A DNA stretch of 64,000 bases from JBPBQZ01 sp050955105 (GCA_050955105.1 JBPBQZ010000014.1:1-64000), one strand, 5' to 3'; numbered from the stretch's first letter, positions 9,341 through 18,844 are shown. Numbers and translations are program-made. Notes: generated from the letters alone by a model not told the origin.

Positions 9341-12300
9341 ACGATCTCGACGGCCTCTGACGGCAACCAGCCCCGCAAGTCTTGCAATAGTGCATCGGCC
9401 GGCCGCACGCGCCACTCGCTCGATAATTCGGTCTCTACTTCTGCCCCGCACGCCCGATAGCGCACCCGTACTGGCAGCGACAGCGTTTCATCGACCGTGG
9501 TGCCCGCGCGATGTCCTTGCAGCAGCGTGCGCAAGCGACCGGCGTCGGCGTCGCCATTCATCGACAGACGCACCGCACGCGCATAGCGGGCACGCGCACG
9601 TTCCAGGTCCATGACCGTATCGGCCGTCAGGCGCAAGCCGCCGGAGAAGCTGTCATAGCGCACGCTGCCCTGCACCACCAGCAACTCGTCTTCCTTGAAA
9701 AGCGCTCGATTCGCTTCATAGACTTCGTTGTAGACGGTGATTTCGCACTGCGCCGCGCCATCGTCGAGCATCACGATCAACATCTTGCCGCGCTGGGTCA
9801 TTTGCGTGCGCATGGCGGCGATCACGCCCGCCACCGATTTGTCGCGCCCTTCCTTGAGTTCAGCCAGCGACTGACGCACGAAACGGCGTGCCTCGGTTCG
9901 ATAGGCATCGAACGGATGGCCCGACAAATAGAAGCCCAGTGACGCCTTTTCTTCCTGCAAACGACGCTTGTCGCTCCACGGCGCCGCTGCCACCAGCGCA
10001 TGCTGGCGCACGTCGCCGACTGCCTCGAACAATCCCGCCTGCAAGGCATTCGCCTGCGCCTGGTCCGCAGCCTCCATCGCCAGCGACACCGAAGCCAGCA
10101 GACTGGCGCGCTCGGCGCCGAAGCTGTCGAACGCACCGGCACGTATCAGCGCCTCGACCGTGCGTCGGTTGACCACGCGCCGATCGACGCGCGAGCAGAA
10201 ATCGAACAGATCATCGAACGGCCGCGCTTCGCGCGCACGGATGATCTCCTCGATTGCCCCCTGCCCGCTGCCTTTGATGGCGCCCAGTCCATAGCGAACC
10301 GTGGAGGCCTTCGACTGGCCGGCGGTCAGTACCGGCTCGAAGCGGTACGCCGATGCGTTGACATCGGGCGGCAGCACCGTCAGGCGATTGACGATGCAAT
10401 CGTCGAACAGGATCTTCACCTTGTCGGTATCGTCCATGGCCAGGCTCATATTGGCCGCCATGAACTCCGCCGGATAATGCGCCTTCAGCCAGGCGGTGTA
10501 ATAGGCCAACAGCGCATACGCCGCGGCGTGCGACTTGTTGAAGCCGTAGCCGGCAAACTTCTCCATCAAATCGAAGATTTCGTCGGCCTTGACCGTCGTG
10601 AGGCCGTTTTTCGCCGCACCTTCGCGAAACAGCTCGCGATGCTTGGCCATTTCCTCCGGTTTCTTCTTGCCCATCGCGCGACGCAGCAAGTCGGCACCAC
10701 CGAGCGAGTAACCGCCGATGATCTGTGCCATCTGCATCACCTGCTCTTGGTAGACCATGATGCCGTAGGTCTCTTTCAGCACAGACTCGACGCGCGGATC
10801 CGGATATTCAACGACTTCGCGGCCGTGCTTGCGCGCACAGAAGCTGGGGATCAGATCCATTGGCCCCGGACGGTACAAGGCCACCAGCGCGATGATGTCT
10901 TCGAAGCGATCGGGCTGAGCGTCTTTCAACATGCCCTGCATGCCGCGGCTTTCCAACTGGAACACCGCCACGGTATTGGCTTTCTTGAGCACGCTGAACG
11001 ACGCCGGGTCGTCGAGCGGTGCTTGCGCCAGCGACCAGTCGGCCAGCTCCGGGTGCAATCGCCGAATGTAGCGTTCCGCCCAATCGAGAATGGTCAGCGT
11101 GGTGAGACCGAGGAAATCGAACTTGACCAGGCCGACCGCTTCGACGTCGTCCTTGTCGTATTGGCTGACCACACCGGATTCGTCACCCTGCGTGTAGAGC
11201 GGACAGAAATCGGTGAGCTTGCCCGGCGCGATCAGCACGCCGCCCGCGTGCATGCCGACGTTACGCGCCATGCCCTCGACCCGCTGTGCGAGTTCCAGCA
11301 GCTGTCGCACCTCGTCTTCGTTCTGAAAGCGCTCGTTGAGCAGCGGCTCTTCCTTCATCGCATCGGCAATCGTCACATGCTTGCCTGGCTTGAACGGAAT
11401 CAGCTTCGCCACGCCATCCGTAAATGTGTAGCCGAGATCCAGCACGCGGCCGATGTCTCGAACCGCCGCCTTCGCGGCCATGGTGCCGAAGGTGGCAATT
11501 TGCGACACCGCATCGGCGCCGTATTTACGCTTGACATACTGAATGACGCGATCGCGGCCTTCTTGGCAGAAGTCGATATCGAAGTCGGGCATCGAGACGC
11601 GTTCAGGATTCAAGAAGCGTTCGAACAGCAAGTTGTAGCGCAGCGGATCAAGATCGGTAATGCCCAAGGCGTAGGCCACCAGCGAGCCCGCGCCCGAACC
11701 GCGTCCCGGGCCGACCGGCACGCCATTGTTTTTCGCCCAATTGATGAAGTCCGCAACGATCAGGAAGTAGCCGGGGAAACCCATCTTGATGATGGTTTCG
11801 GCTTCGAATTTCAATCGCGCGTTGTAAGTGTCCCGCTTCGATTCGCGCAGCGCCGCGTCAGGAAACAGTTCGACGAGGCGTTGCTCGAGCCCGGCATAAG
11901 ACAGCTCGACCAGATAGTCATCGAGCGTCATGCCTTCAGGTGTCGGGAACAGCGGCAGCTTGGGCTTGCCCAGTTCCAGCGAAAGATTGCAGCGCTTGGC
12001 GATTTCGACGGCATTCGCCAATGCCGACGGCAGGTCGGCGAAGCGCTCGGCCATCTGCGCCTGGGTCAGGAAATATTGCTCGGCGGTGAAGCGCCGCGTC
12101 CGCCGTGAATTGCCCAGCATATCGCCATCGGCAATACAGACGCGCGCCTCGTGGGCGGTGAAATCATCGGGCGTCATGAACTGCACCGGATGCGTAGCCA
12201 CCACCGGCAGACCGAGTTCGGCCGCAAGCGCCGCCGCCTGCGTGATATAGCTTTCCGCGCCCGGCTGTCCGGCGCGTTGCAGCTCGATGTAGTAGGCGCC

Positions 12301-12792
12301 CGGGAACAGCTCGGCCCAACGGCTTGCAAGCCGCGCCGCCGCATCCGTCTTGCCGGCCGCCAGCGCGAGCCCGACATCGCCGGCCTGGGCCCCTGACAAA
12401 GCGATCAGGCCTTCCGACAGGCCCTCCGCGAGCCACGCCGGATCAACTTCGGCCCGACCACGGTGCTGGTTGGTCAACCAGGCGCGCGACAGCAATTCGC
12501 ATAGATTGAGATAGCCCTGTCTGCTGCGCACCAGCAGCAGCAGGCGCGATGGTTTGTCGCGCTCGTCGGCATTCGAAACGTAGACGTCGCAGCCAGCGAT
12601 CGGCTTGATGCCCCGCGCACGCGCCGCCTGATAGAAACGCACCAGTCCGAATGCATTGGAAAGATCGGTGAGCGCGAGCGCACCCTGTCCGTCGTTGGCG
12701 GCCGCTTCGATGACGTCGTCGAGCCTGACGATGCCGTCGACGATCGAGTATTCGGAGTGAAGCCGGAGGTGAACAAATTTCGGGTCTGACAT
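9331..12792 (-). CDS. dnaE: DNA polymerase III subunit alpha
   Basis: The catalytic subunit of the replicative polymerase, 1153 residues. An N-terminal PHP domain (HLRLHSEYS at residues 8-16) is followed by the C-family polymerase core. The core carries the GPGRGSGAGSLV fingers/palm motif, the catalytic PDFDIDF Asp pair near residue 405, helix-hairpin-helix repeats, an OB-fold region near residues 980-1080, and a tau-binding tail. It is the standard essential DnaE1 type rather than the error-prone DnaE2. Its 3' end overlaps the glycosyltransferase gene tail to tail. The start at 12792 (MSDPKFVHL) fits the family. Confidence 0.97.
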   Translation of the reverse strand: MSDPKFVHLRLHSEYSIVDGIVRLDDVIEAAANDGQGALALTDLSNAFGLVRFYQAARARGIKPIAGCDVYVSNADERDKPSRLLLLVRSRQGYLNLCELLSRAWLTNQHRGRAEVDPAWLAEGLSEGLIALSGAQAGDVGLALAAGKTDAAARLASRWAELFPGAYYIELQRAGQPGAESYITQAAALAAELGLPVVATHPVQFMTPDDFTAHEARVCIADGDMLGNSRRTRRFTAEQYFLTQAQMAERFADLPSALANAVEIAKRCNLSLELGKPKLPLFPTPEGMTLDDYLVELSYAGLEQRLVELFPDAALRESKRDTYNARLKFEAETIIKMGFPGYFLIVADFINWAKNNGVPVGPGRGSGAGSLVAYALGITDLDPLRYNLLFERFLNPERVSMPDFDIDFCQEGRDRVIQYVKRKYGADAVSQIATFGTMAAKAAVRDIGRVLDLGYTFTDGVAKLIPFKPGKHVTIADAMKEEPLLNERFQNEDEVRQLLELAQRVEGMARNVGMHAGGVLIAPGKLTDFCPLYTQGDESGVVSQYDKDDVEAVGLVKFDFLGLTTLTILDWAERYIRRLHPELADWSLAQAPLDDPASFSVLKKANTVAVFQLESRGMQGMLKDAQPDRFEDIIALVALYRPGPMDLIPSFCARKHGREVVEYPDPRVESVLKETYGIMVYQEQVMQMAQIIGGYSLGGADLLRRAMGKKKPEEMAKHRELFREGAAKNGLTTVKADEIFDLMEKFAGYGFNKSHAAAYALLAYYTAWLKAHYPAEFMAANMSLAMDDTDKVKILFDDCIVNRLTVLPPDVNASAYRFEPVLTAGQSKASTVRYGLGAIKGSGQGAIEEIIRAREARPFDDLFDFCSRVDRRVVNRRTVEALIRAGAFDSFGAERASLLASVSLAMEAADQAQANALQAGLFEAVGDVRQHALVAAAPWSDKRRLQEEKASLGFYLSGHPFDAYRTEARRFVRQSLAELKEGRDKSVAGVIAAMRTQMTQRGKMLIVMLDDGAAQCEITVYNEVYEANRALFKEDELLVVQGSVRYDSFSGGLRLTADTVMDLERARARYARAVRLSMNGDADAGRLRTLLQGHRAGTTVDETLSLPVRVRYRACGAEVETELSSEWRVRPADALLQDLRGWLPSEAVEIVYA

Positions 12793-12961
12793 GGCGGCTA
12801 TTGTAACGCTGGCTTGCCGCCAAATTTCGTCGCCGCTCGTACGTTAGCCATTCGGCCTATCTGTCGTTCGACAGAGGTCTCAAGCGCCGGCGATTGCGGG
12901 ATAATGGCGCCCTTCGACGTCATTTCACCCATTTTTCAGGCCATCCCGGTTCTTTCGTGCC

Positions 12962-13819
12962 ATGAACTCCGTTGTCAACCTTGCCGCCTACAAGTTCGTC
13001 TCCATCGCCGAGCCCGCCGTATGGCGCGACACATTGCGTAGCCGCTGCGCCAGCCTGGATTTGCGCGGCACGATCTTGCTCGCGCCCGAAGGCATCAATC
13101 TGTTCGTTGCCGGCAGCGCCGAAAACGTCGATGCGTTCACGGCAGAATTGCAATCGGCCGACCGCTTCGACGGCTTGTTCATCGGCCTGAAGGCCAAGCG
13201 CAGCGTGTCGGAAACGCAGCCCTTCAACCGTATGCTGGTGAAGCTAAAGAAAGAAATCATCACTCTGCGCGCACCGGCCGTCCAGCCGCATGCGGGTCGG
13301 GCCCCCGCCGTCGAACCCGAAACGCTCAAGGCCTGGCTAGACGCCGGCATAGACGACGCCGGGCGACCGGTCGTGTTGCTCGATACCCGCAACGCCTTCG
13401 AAGTCGAACTGGGCACTTTTCGCAACGCGGTCGACTGGAAATTGGCGCGCTTCAGCGACTTTCCCGATGCGCTCGCCAGCCATCGGGACGACTGGACCGG
13501 CAAGACCGTCGTTTCATTTTGCACCGGCGGCATTCGCTGCGAAAAGGCCGCGCTGCACATGCAAGCCGCCGGCATTGAACATGTCTACCAACTAGAGGGC
13601 GGCATCCTCAACTATTTCGAGAAGGTCGGTGACGCGCATTACGACGGCGACTGTTTTGTGTTCGATCACCGCACCGCGCTCACGCCGCAGCTCGAACCGT
13701 CGCCAGCACCGCAGTGCGGCGCCTGCCAGGCCATTTTGACAGCTGCCGAGCAAGCTTCACCGCTGTTCGTGGTGGGCCGGTCGTGTCCGCATTGCCATGT
13801 GGCGCCGCACGCCGTCTAG
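12962..13819 (+). CDS. trhO: tRNA uridine(34) hydroxylase, rhodanese family
   Basis: A 285-residue TrhO (formerly UPF0176/YceA) enzyme that makes 5-hydroxyuridine at wobble position 34 of several tRNAs using O2. The N-terminal ferredoxin-like domain covers about residues 1-100. The rhodanese domain has its catalytic Cys187 in SFCTGGIRCEKA. Two C-terminal CxxC pairs (CGAC and CPHC) form a likely zinc knuckle, seen in many betaproteobacterial members. The next gene begins 9 bp downstream and also encodes an enzyme acting on a position-34 nucleotide (gluQ), so the two probably share an operon. Confidence 0.9.
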   Translation: MNSVVNLAAYKFVSIAEPAVWRDTLRSRCASLDLRGTILLAPEGINLFVAGSAENVDAFTAELQSADRFDGLFIGLKAKRSVSETQPFNRMLVKLKKEIITLRAPAVQPHAGRAPAVEPETLKAWLDAGIDDAGRPVVLLDTRNAFEVELGTFRNAVDWKLARFSDFPDALASHRDDWTGKTVVSFCTGGIRCEKAALHMQAAGIEHVYQLEGGILNYFEKVGDAHYDGDCFVFDHRTALTPQLEPSPAPQCGACQAILTAAEQASPLFVVGRSCPHCHVAPHAV

Positions 13820-13828
13820 AGACTGTCG

Positions 13829-14797
13829 ATGAGGGATCGCGCATTCATGTCCGCAAGGCAGCCGATGCAGCAACGGTCGACCGGCCGGCAGCCGTATCGC
13901 GGACGCTTCGCGCCGTCGCCCACGGGGCCGCTGCATCAAGGGTCGCTCGTCAGCGCGCTGGCAAGCTATCTCGATGCCCGCGCCCACCATGGGCAGTGGT
14001 TGATCCGCATCGAAGACATCGATCTGCCCCGCACGGTGCCAGGCGCGGCCCAAGAGATCATCCGCACCTTGCAAGGCCTCGGCATGCAATCGGATGAGAC
14101 GCCGCTCTGGCAGAGCCGTCGGTCAGCGGATTATCGGCATGCATTCGGTCAATTGAATGCCGATGCACTGCTATATCCCTGCCGTTGTTCGCGGCGCGAA
14201 ATCGCCGATGCGCTGGCGTTCCATCCGGAGCACCCTCCAAGCTTCCAGTACGCGGGATTGTGTCGAAGCGATGATGCGAGCAAGGCTGGCAGCTCGATTG
14301 CCGGGAAGCCGCCTGCATGGCGTTTGCTGACATCGCAAGCCACCGAATCGACGATAGTGGAGTTCGACGACCGTTGGTGTGGGCCACAAAAACAGGATCT
14401 GGCGCGTGAGGTCGGCGACTTCGTCGTCAAACGCGCGGACCGGCTTTGGGCATATCAATTGGCCGTAGTGGTGGACGATGCGGCCTCGCGCATCACCCAT
14501 ATCGTGCGCGGCGCCGACTTGCTCGATTCCACGCCGCGCCAGATCTACCTGCAGCGCTGCCTGCGGCTTGCAACGCCGCGCTATATGCACGTTCCAGTAC
14601 TGACAAACGAACGCGGCGAAAAACTCAGCAAGCAAACCGAAGCGCCGCCGATTGATTCGCATCGACCGCTCGTCGCGCTGCGACAGGCCGCAGCGCACCT
14701 CGGGTTTGACATCAACGCGGACACGATCGATAACTTCTACAGCAGGGCCATCGAGGCATGGAAGAACCGCTGGGCATCCGTTACACGGGCCCCCTAG
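13829..14797 (+). CDS. gluQ: Glutamyl-Q tRNA(Asp) synthetase
   Basis: A truncated GluRS paralogue, up to 322 residues, lacking the anticodon-binding domain. It attaches glutamate to queuosine 34 of tRNA-Asp. The class I HIGH-type motif is in GRFAPSPTGPLHQGS, the KMSKS equivalent is KLSKQ, and the internal YPCRCSR plus a later Cys provide the zinc site typical of GluQ. Three in-frame ATGs precede the first motif (13829, 13847, 13865). The second has a GAGGGA ribosome binding site, so the true start may be 13847. It is convergent with rhlE, only 30 bp away. Confidence 0.92.
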   Translation: MRDRAFMSARQPMQQRSTGRQPYRGRFAPSPTGPLHQGSLVSALASYLDARAHHGQWLIRIEDIDLPRTVPGAAQEIIRTLQGLGMQSDETPLWQSRRSADYRHAFGQLNADALLYPCRCSRREIADALAFHPEHPPSFQYAGLCRSDDASKAGSSIAGKPPAWRLLTSQATESTIVEFDDRWCGPQKQDLAREVGDFVVKRADRLWAYQLAVVVDDAASRITHIVRGADLLDSTPRQIYLQRCLRLATPRYMHVPVLTNERGEKLSKQTEAPPIDSHRPLVALRQAAAHLGFDINADTIDNFYSRAIEAWKNRWASVTRAP

Positions 14798-14822
14798 CCT
14801 CGGGCCAAGCCCGGTGCGACCG

Positions 14823-14839
14823 AAAACCTACGAGGTTTT
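14823..14839. terminator. Short hairpin spanning the rhlE stop codon
   Basis: Seven-bp perfect stem AAAACCT/AGGTTTT with a 3-nt loop in the gap between the convergent genes gluQ and rhlE. It ends in T-runs on both strands and contains the rhlE stop codon. It may act as a weak bidirectional terminator; the low GC of the stem makes this uncertain. Confidence 0.35.
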
Positions 14840-16297
14840 GCGGGGAATACCGCCCAGCAACGCGCCCACCTGTCGTTTGGTCTGCGCGCGGCGCGCAGCC
14901 GCCGATTCGTCCGGTTGCCGCTCTTCGGGCCGATTACTCGGCGACGGCTCGTACGGTCGACTGAAAATGTCGTCGACGGGCTGGGCCGCGCGGGTGCCCG
15001 ATGCATGACCGGGGGCAGAAAATGCCGAACGGTGGCGACCGCGTTCTTCGGTGCGCCGCGCCGGACGCACGGCACTGCCGCGTTCGGGCGCGCGTGCCGG
15101 GGCCGCGATAAGTAAAGTCTCCCGCTCCAACGGCTGGCGAATCAACTTCTCGATTTCGGCGAGTTGCTTGTGCTCGTTCGGCCCGCACAAGGACAAGGCT
15201 TCGCCGGATGCGCCAGCGCGCCCGGTACGACCGATACGATGGACGTAATCTTCGGCGCTGAACGGCAGATCGAAATTGATGACGGCGGGCAACTCGGCTA
15301 TATCGAGCCCGCGCGCGGCAACGTCGGTGGCCACCAACGCTTCCATTTCGCCGCGCTTGAAAGCCTCGAGTGCCTGCATGCGTTCGAGCTGGGTCTTGTC
15401 GCCGTGAATGGCCGACGCCACCACGCCATCGCGCTCCAATTGCCGCGCCAGCCGGCCCGCGCCGATCTTGCTGTTGCAGAACACGATCACCTGCTTCAAC
15501 CCGCGGCCGCGAATCAACTGCACCACCGCCGCATGTTTGTCGGCTTCGGGCATTTCGAAGACGATCTGGCGAACGTTTGCCGCGGTGGAATTGCGCTGCG
15601 CGACCTCGATGGTCTGCGGATCGCGCAGATAGCTGGCCGCCAGTTTCTTGATTTCGTTCGAAAATGTCGCGGAAAACAACAGAGTTTGCCGCTGGGCGGG
15701 CAACAGATCGAGAATGCGCTGCAAATCGGGCAAAAAGCCCATGTCCAGCATGCGGTCCGCTTCGTCGAGCACCAGCATGCCTACCTGGTTCAACTGTACG
15801 TTGCCCTGCTGCACGTGATCGAGCAGGCGCCCTGGTGTGGCAACCAGGATTTCCACGCCGCGCTTGAGTTCCGCCGACTGCGCTTTCATGTCGACGCCGC
15901 CGAATACCACCAAGCTGCGCAGCGGCGTATAACGCGCATAGGCGCGCACATTGTCGGCCACTTGATCAGCCAGCTCGCGCGTGGGGGTGAGGATCAGCGC
16001 ACGCACCGGATGCCGCGCCGGCGACGCACTGCTGCTGGCGAGCGGCAGCAGCCGCTGGATGATCGGCAGCGCAAAACCGGCCGTCTTGCCAGTGCCGGTC
16101 TGCGCGGCCCCCATCATGTCGCGGCCGGCCAGCGCCACGGGAATCGCCTGCGACTGGATCGGCGTCGGCGTGCTGTATCCCTGCTCCTTGATGGCTCGCA
16201 GAATGTTCGCGTCGAATCCGAACGAATCGAACGACGCGGCGGATGGCGTTTCCGGCACAGCGGGAATAGCGGCGATCGATACGGAATTTTCTGGCAT
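14828..16297 (-). CDS. rhlE: DEAD-box ATP-dependent RNA helicase RhlE
   Basis: A 489-residue cytoplasmic RNA helicase for ribosome assembly or RNA turnover. Motifs in order are a Phe-rich Q motif (SFDSFGFD, TPIQSQAIP), Walker A AQTGTGKT, PTRELADQ, VLDEADRML, FSATF, and HRIGRTGRAG. A basic, disordered C-terminal tail of about 110 residues follows, typical of RhlE. The start at 16297 (MPENSVSI) is preferred, but an in-frame ATG at 16372 gives a 25-residue longer form and neither has a strong ribosome binding site. A long gene-free leader lies upstream. Confidence 0.9.
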   Translation of the reverse strand: MPENSVSIAAIPAVPETPSAASFDSFGFDANILRAIKEQGYSTPTPIQSQAIPVALAGRDMMGAAQTGTGKTAGFALPIIQRLLPLASSSASPARHPVRALILTPTRELADQVADNVRAYARYTPLRSLVVFGGVDMKAQSAELKRGVEILVATPGRLLDHVQQGNVQLNQVGMLVLDEADRMLDMGFLPDLQRILDLLPAQRQTLLFSATFSNEIKKLAASYLRDPQTIEVAQRNSTAANVRQIVFEMPEADKHAAVVQLIRGRGLKQVIVFCNSKIGAGRLARQLERDGVVASAIHGDKTQLERMQALEAFKRGEMEALVATDVAARGLDIAELPAVINFDLPFSAEDYVHRIGRTGRAGASGEALSLCGPNEHKQLAEIEKLIRQPLERETLLIAAPARAPERGSAVRPARRTEERGRHRSAFSAPGHASGTRAAQPVDDIFSRPYEPSPSNRPEERQPDESAAARRAQTKRQVGALLGGIPRKTS

Positions 16298-16676
16298 TAG
16301 AGCGGATTCGGTCTGGTGTTGGGCGCTGAAACGGCGCATTCGGCAAAGCCCGGCGGCAAGGTCGTTACTCATGGAACTTGTGCACGCTTCGCCCTGAACG
16401 GACGTGCGCCCAAGCCATTGGCGGGTCGATAAGCGACGGCCTCGAGCTTCGGACGAGCGGAAGATAGGGCGAGAACACTGATCGACCATTGCCAGCCAAG
16501 CGCAATCGTCGACGCGGCGGGCTCTGATGCAGACGATTCGTGCATGCGCGCCAGCGGGCCGCGCTGACAGTCCGGCCAACGCGATGCGCGATTTTACCAC
16601 CGGCAACGCTCTCGCACTGACAGAAGCTGCGGCAAGCGCACAATGGTTCCGCGGCGGCGCGGCTGGCGCGGCTTCG
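16298..16676. other. Gene-free 380-bp interval between rhlE and purT
   Basis: No convincing coding frame was found. Several frames stay open through it, but they are antisense or unlike any protein I recognise. On the minus strand a TAAAAT hexamer (16591-16596) could be a -10 box for rhlE, which would give its mRNA a leader of nearly 300 nt. No riboswitch motif was recognised. Confidence 0.5.
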
Positions 16677-17975
16677 TCAACTCTGCGTGGGACGCACGCA
16701 GCCGGCTGCCTCGGTCGCGCGTGCACGGGCCTGTTCGACGCTCTCGCCACAAGCCAGCGCCACGCCCATGCGCCGCCGCTGAAAGCTTTCCGGCTTGCCG
16801 AACCAGCGCAAATCGGCCTGCGGCACCGCCAGGGCCTGCGCCGCACCGTCGAATGCGATGCCCTTGCCTTCGCGGGCGCCGTAGATCACGGCCGAGGCGC
16901 CCGTGCTGCTCAACTGCACGTCGACCGGCAGGCCCAAGATAGCTCGCGCGTGCAGGTCAAATTCAGAAAAACGCTGGGTACACAAAGTCACGAGGCCAGT
17001 GTCGTGCGGACGCGGGCTCACTTCGGAGAACCAGACTTCGTCGCCCCGTACGAACAACTCCACGCCAAATACACCCCGCCCACCCAGCGCCGCCGTCACC
17101 TTTCCTGCGATTCCCCGCGATAAGGCGAGCGCGCGCTCGCTCATCGGCTGCGGTTGCCATGACTCGACGTAGTCTCCGTCCACCTGTCGGTGGCCAATCG
17201 GCTTACAAAACAGCGTTTCGATCGGGTCGGACTGCTGGTCTTCGGTATCCAAGGCGCCCGCGCCGCCCGTCGCCCGCGCTGCATTCGGCCGCCGCGCCTT
17301 ATTGGCGCGCACCGTCAGCAGCGTGATCTCATAATCAAAGCGCACGAAGCCTTCGACAATCACTCTGGACCCGGCCACCCGCCCGGCACTGCGCGCATGT
17401 TCCCAAGCCGCCGCCAACTCAGCTGGGTGACGTACCACCGACTGTCCCTTGCCCGACGACGACATCACAGGTTTGATCACGCATGGATAGCCGATGCCGG
17501 TCGTCATCGCCGCCTGCAGTTCCTCCAGCGATCCTGCGAACGCATAGGGCGACGTCGGCAGGCCCAGGCTTTCGGCCGCCAGACGCCGGATGCCTTCGCG
17601 GTTCATGGTCAATTGCACCGCGCGCGCATTCGGCACCACCGCCGCCAGCCCCGCGCGTTCGACTTCCGCCAACACGTCGGTGGCCAGCGCCTCGATTTCC
17701 GGCACGATCAGATGCGGCTGTTCGAGCTCGATCAAGGCTCGTAGGGCGCGGGCGTCAGTCATGTCGATAACGTGCGCGCGGTGGGCGAGCGCATGGCCGG
17801 GAGCGTTTTCATAGCGATCGACCGCGATGGTCTCCACGCCCAGGCGCTGCAAGGCAATGATAATTTCCTTACCCAGCTCGCCCGCACCGAGCAGCATCAC
17901 GCGTGTCGCCGAGGCGCTCAAGGGCGCGCCGAATTTCAGGCTATCAATTGAAGCGACCATCAGACTTTCTCCCAT
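16677..17975 (-). CDS. purT: Formate-dependent phosphoribosylglycinamide formyltransferase
   Basis: A 432-residue ATP-grasp enzyme of purine synthesis that makes formyl-GAR from GAR, formate and ATP without folate. The N-terminal Rossmann-like part has MLLGAGELGKE, the ATP-grasp core has CVIKPVMSSSGKGQS, and the metal site lies in EVSPRPHDTGLVT. An Ala/Arg/Asp-rich segment of about 30 residues is inserted just before the conserved PIGHRQVDGDYVESWQP region (around 17205-17300) and explains the extra length over the usual 390-400. The start overlaps the 3' end of the sirtuin gene by 16 nt; a second ATG (MVASID) is five codons further in. Confidence 0.93.
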   Translation of the reverse strand: MGESLMVASIDSLKFGAPLSASATRVMLLGAGELGKEIIIALQRLGVETIAVDRYENAPGHALAHRAHVIDMTDARALRALIELEQPHLIVPEIEALATDVLAEVERAGLAAVVPNARAVQLTMNREGIRRLAAESLGLPTSPYAFAGSLEELQAAMTTGIGYPCVIKPVMSSSGKGQSVVRHPAELAAAWEHARSAGRVAGSRVIVEGFVRFDYEITLLTVRANKARRPNAARATGGAGALDTEDQQSDPIETLFCKPIGHRQVDGDYVESWQPQPMSERALALSRGIAGKVTAALGGRGVFGVELFVRGDEVWFSEVSPRPHDTGLVTLCTQRFSEFDLHARAILGLPVDVQLSSTGASAVIYGAREGKGIAFDGAAQALAVPQADLRWFGKPESFQRRRMGVALACGESVEQARARATEAAGCVRPTQS

Positions 17976-18844
17976 ACATCCCTATCGCTCGCCGACAAAC
18001 GCTGTACCACCTGCGTCAATGCCGCTCCGCATGCTTGTTCGACCTTCAGCGACAGCAAGTCGTCTGCGCGCGTACGGCCGATATTGAGGGCGGCGATTGG
18101 CAAACCCTGGCGCGCCGCAGCCTGCGGAAAGCGAAACCCCGAATACACCATCAACGATGAACCGACCACCAGCACGGCATCGGCGCGCGCAAGATGCGCG
18201 AACGCCTGCTCGACACGGTCGCGTGGCACGGCTTCGCCAAAAAACACCACGTCTGGCTTTAATATCCCGCCGCACGCCACGTGTGCCGGCACCTGAAACG
18301 CACTGAAATCGAGCCCTTCGAGGTCGGCGTCGCCATCCGGCGCATCCATCGCCTGCAGCGCCAGCCACGCGGGATTGAGCGCTGCCAATTCTTGCTGAAA
18401 CAATGCGCGCGGCAACAGCGCGCCGCAGTGCATGCATCGCACGCGGTCGAGCCGACCATGCAGATCAATGACCTGCTGGCTGCCAGCGGCCTGATGCAGA
18501 CCGTCGACGTTCTGTGTCACCAAGGTCTCGACACGGCCCATGGCTTCGAGCAGGGCCAACGCCGTGTGTGCCGCGTTCGGCTGCGCGCGGCCGAAGTTTC
18601 GCCAGCCAATCATGCTGCGCGCCCAATATCGGGCGCGCTTCACCGGATCGCCCATGAAGGTCTGAAAATCCATAGGTGCCGCGCGCTTCCAGGCCCCCGT
18701 CGAGTCACGGTAGTCAGGGATGCCGGACGCGGTGCTGCAACCGGCTCCCGACAATACGAATAGCCGGGGATGGCGTTCGACAAAGTCGTGCAAATCCGCG
18801 AGCTTTGACGCGGCATCCGTCGCGATGGCTTCGATATCGTTCAA
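17960..18844 (-). CDS. NAD-dependent protein deacylase, sirtuin family (class II type)
   Basis: A 294-residue sirtuin that removes acyl groups from lysines using NAD. Motifs are GAGCSTASGIPDYR (NAD loop), TQNVDGLH with the catalytic His in DLHGRLD, and GSSLMVYSGFRFP. The zinc site has a normal first pair, CMHC, but the second pair reads HVAC where CxxC is usual, so one ligand may be histidine. The LKPDVVFFGE segment follows directly. A 16-nt overlap places it first in a two-gene operon with purT. Substrates are unknown; enzymes with this pattern resemble human SIRT4-type sirtuins. Confidence 0.9.
   Translation of the reverse strand: MNDIEAIATDAASKLADLHDFVERHPRLFVLSGAGCSTASGIPDYRDSTGAWKRAAPMDFQTFMGDPVKRARYWARSMIGWRNFGRAQPNAAHTALALLEAMGRVETLVTQNVDGLHQAAGSQQVIDLHGRLDRVRCMHCGALLPRALFQQELAALNPAWLALQAMDAPDGDADLEGLDFSAFQVPAHVACGGILKPDVVFFGEAVPRDRVEQAFAHLARADAVLVVGSSLMVYSGFRFPQAAARQGLPIAALNIGRTRADDLLSLKVEQACGAALTQVVQRLSASDRDVWEKV

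Noticed and set aside
10000..12108. 702-codon plus-strand frame opposite dnaE
   Set aside because: Antisense shadow of a GC-rich gene; composition (His/Arg/Gln-rich) and lack of motifs are typical of such frames, while dnaE is certain.
15164..16300. 378-codon plus-strand frame opposite rhlE
   Set aside because: Shadow frame; the helicase motifs are on the other strand.
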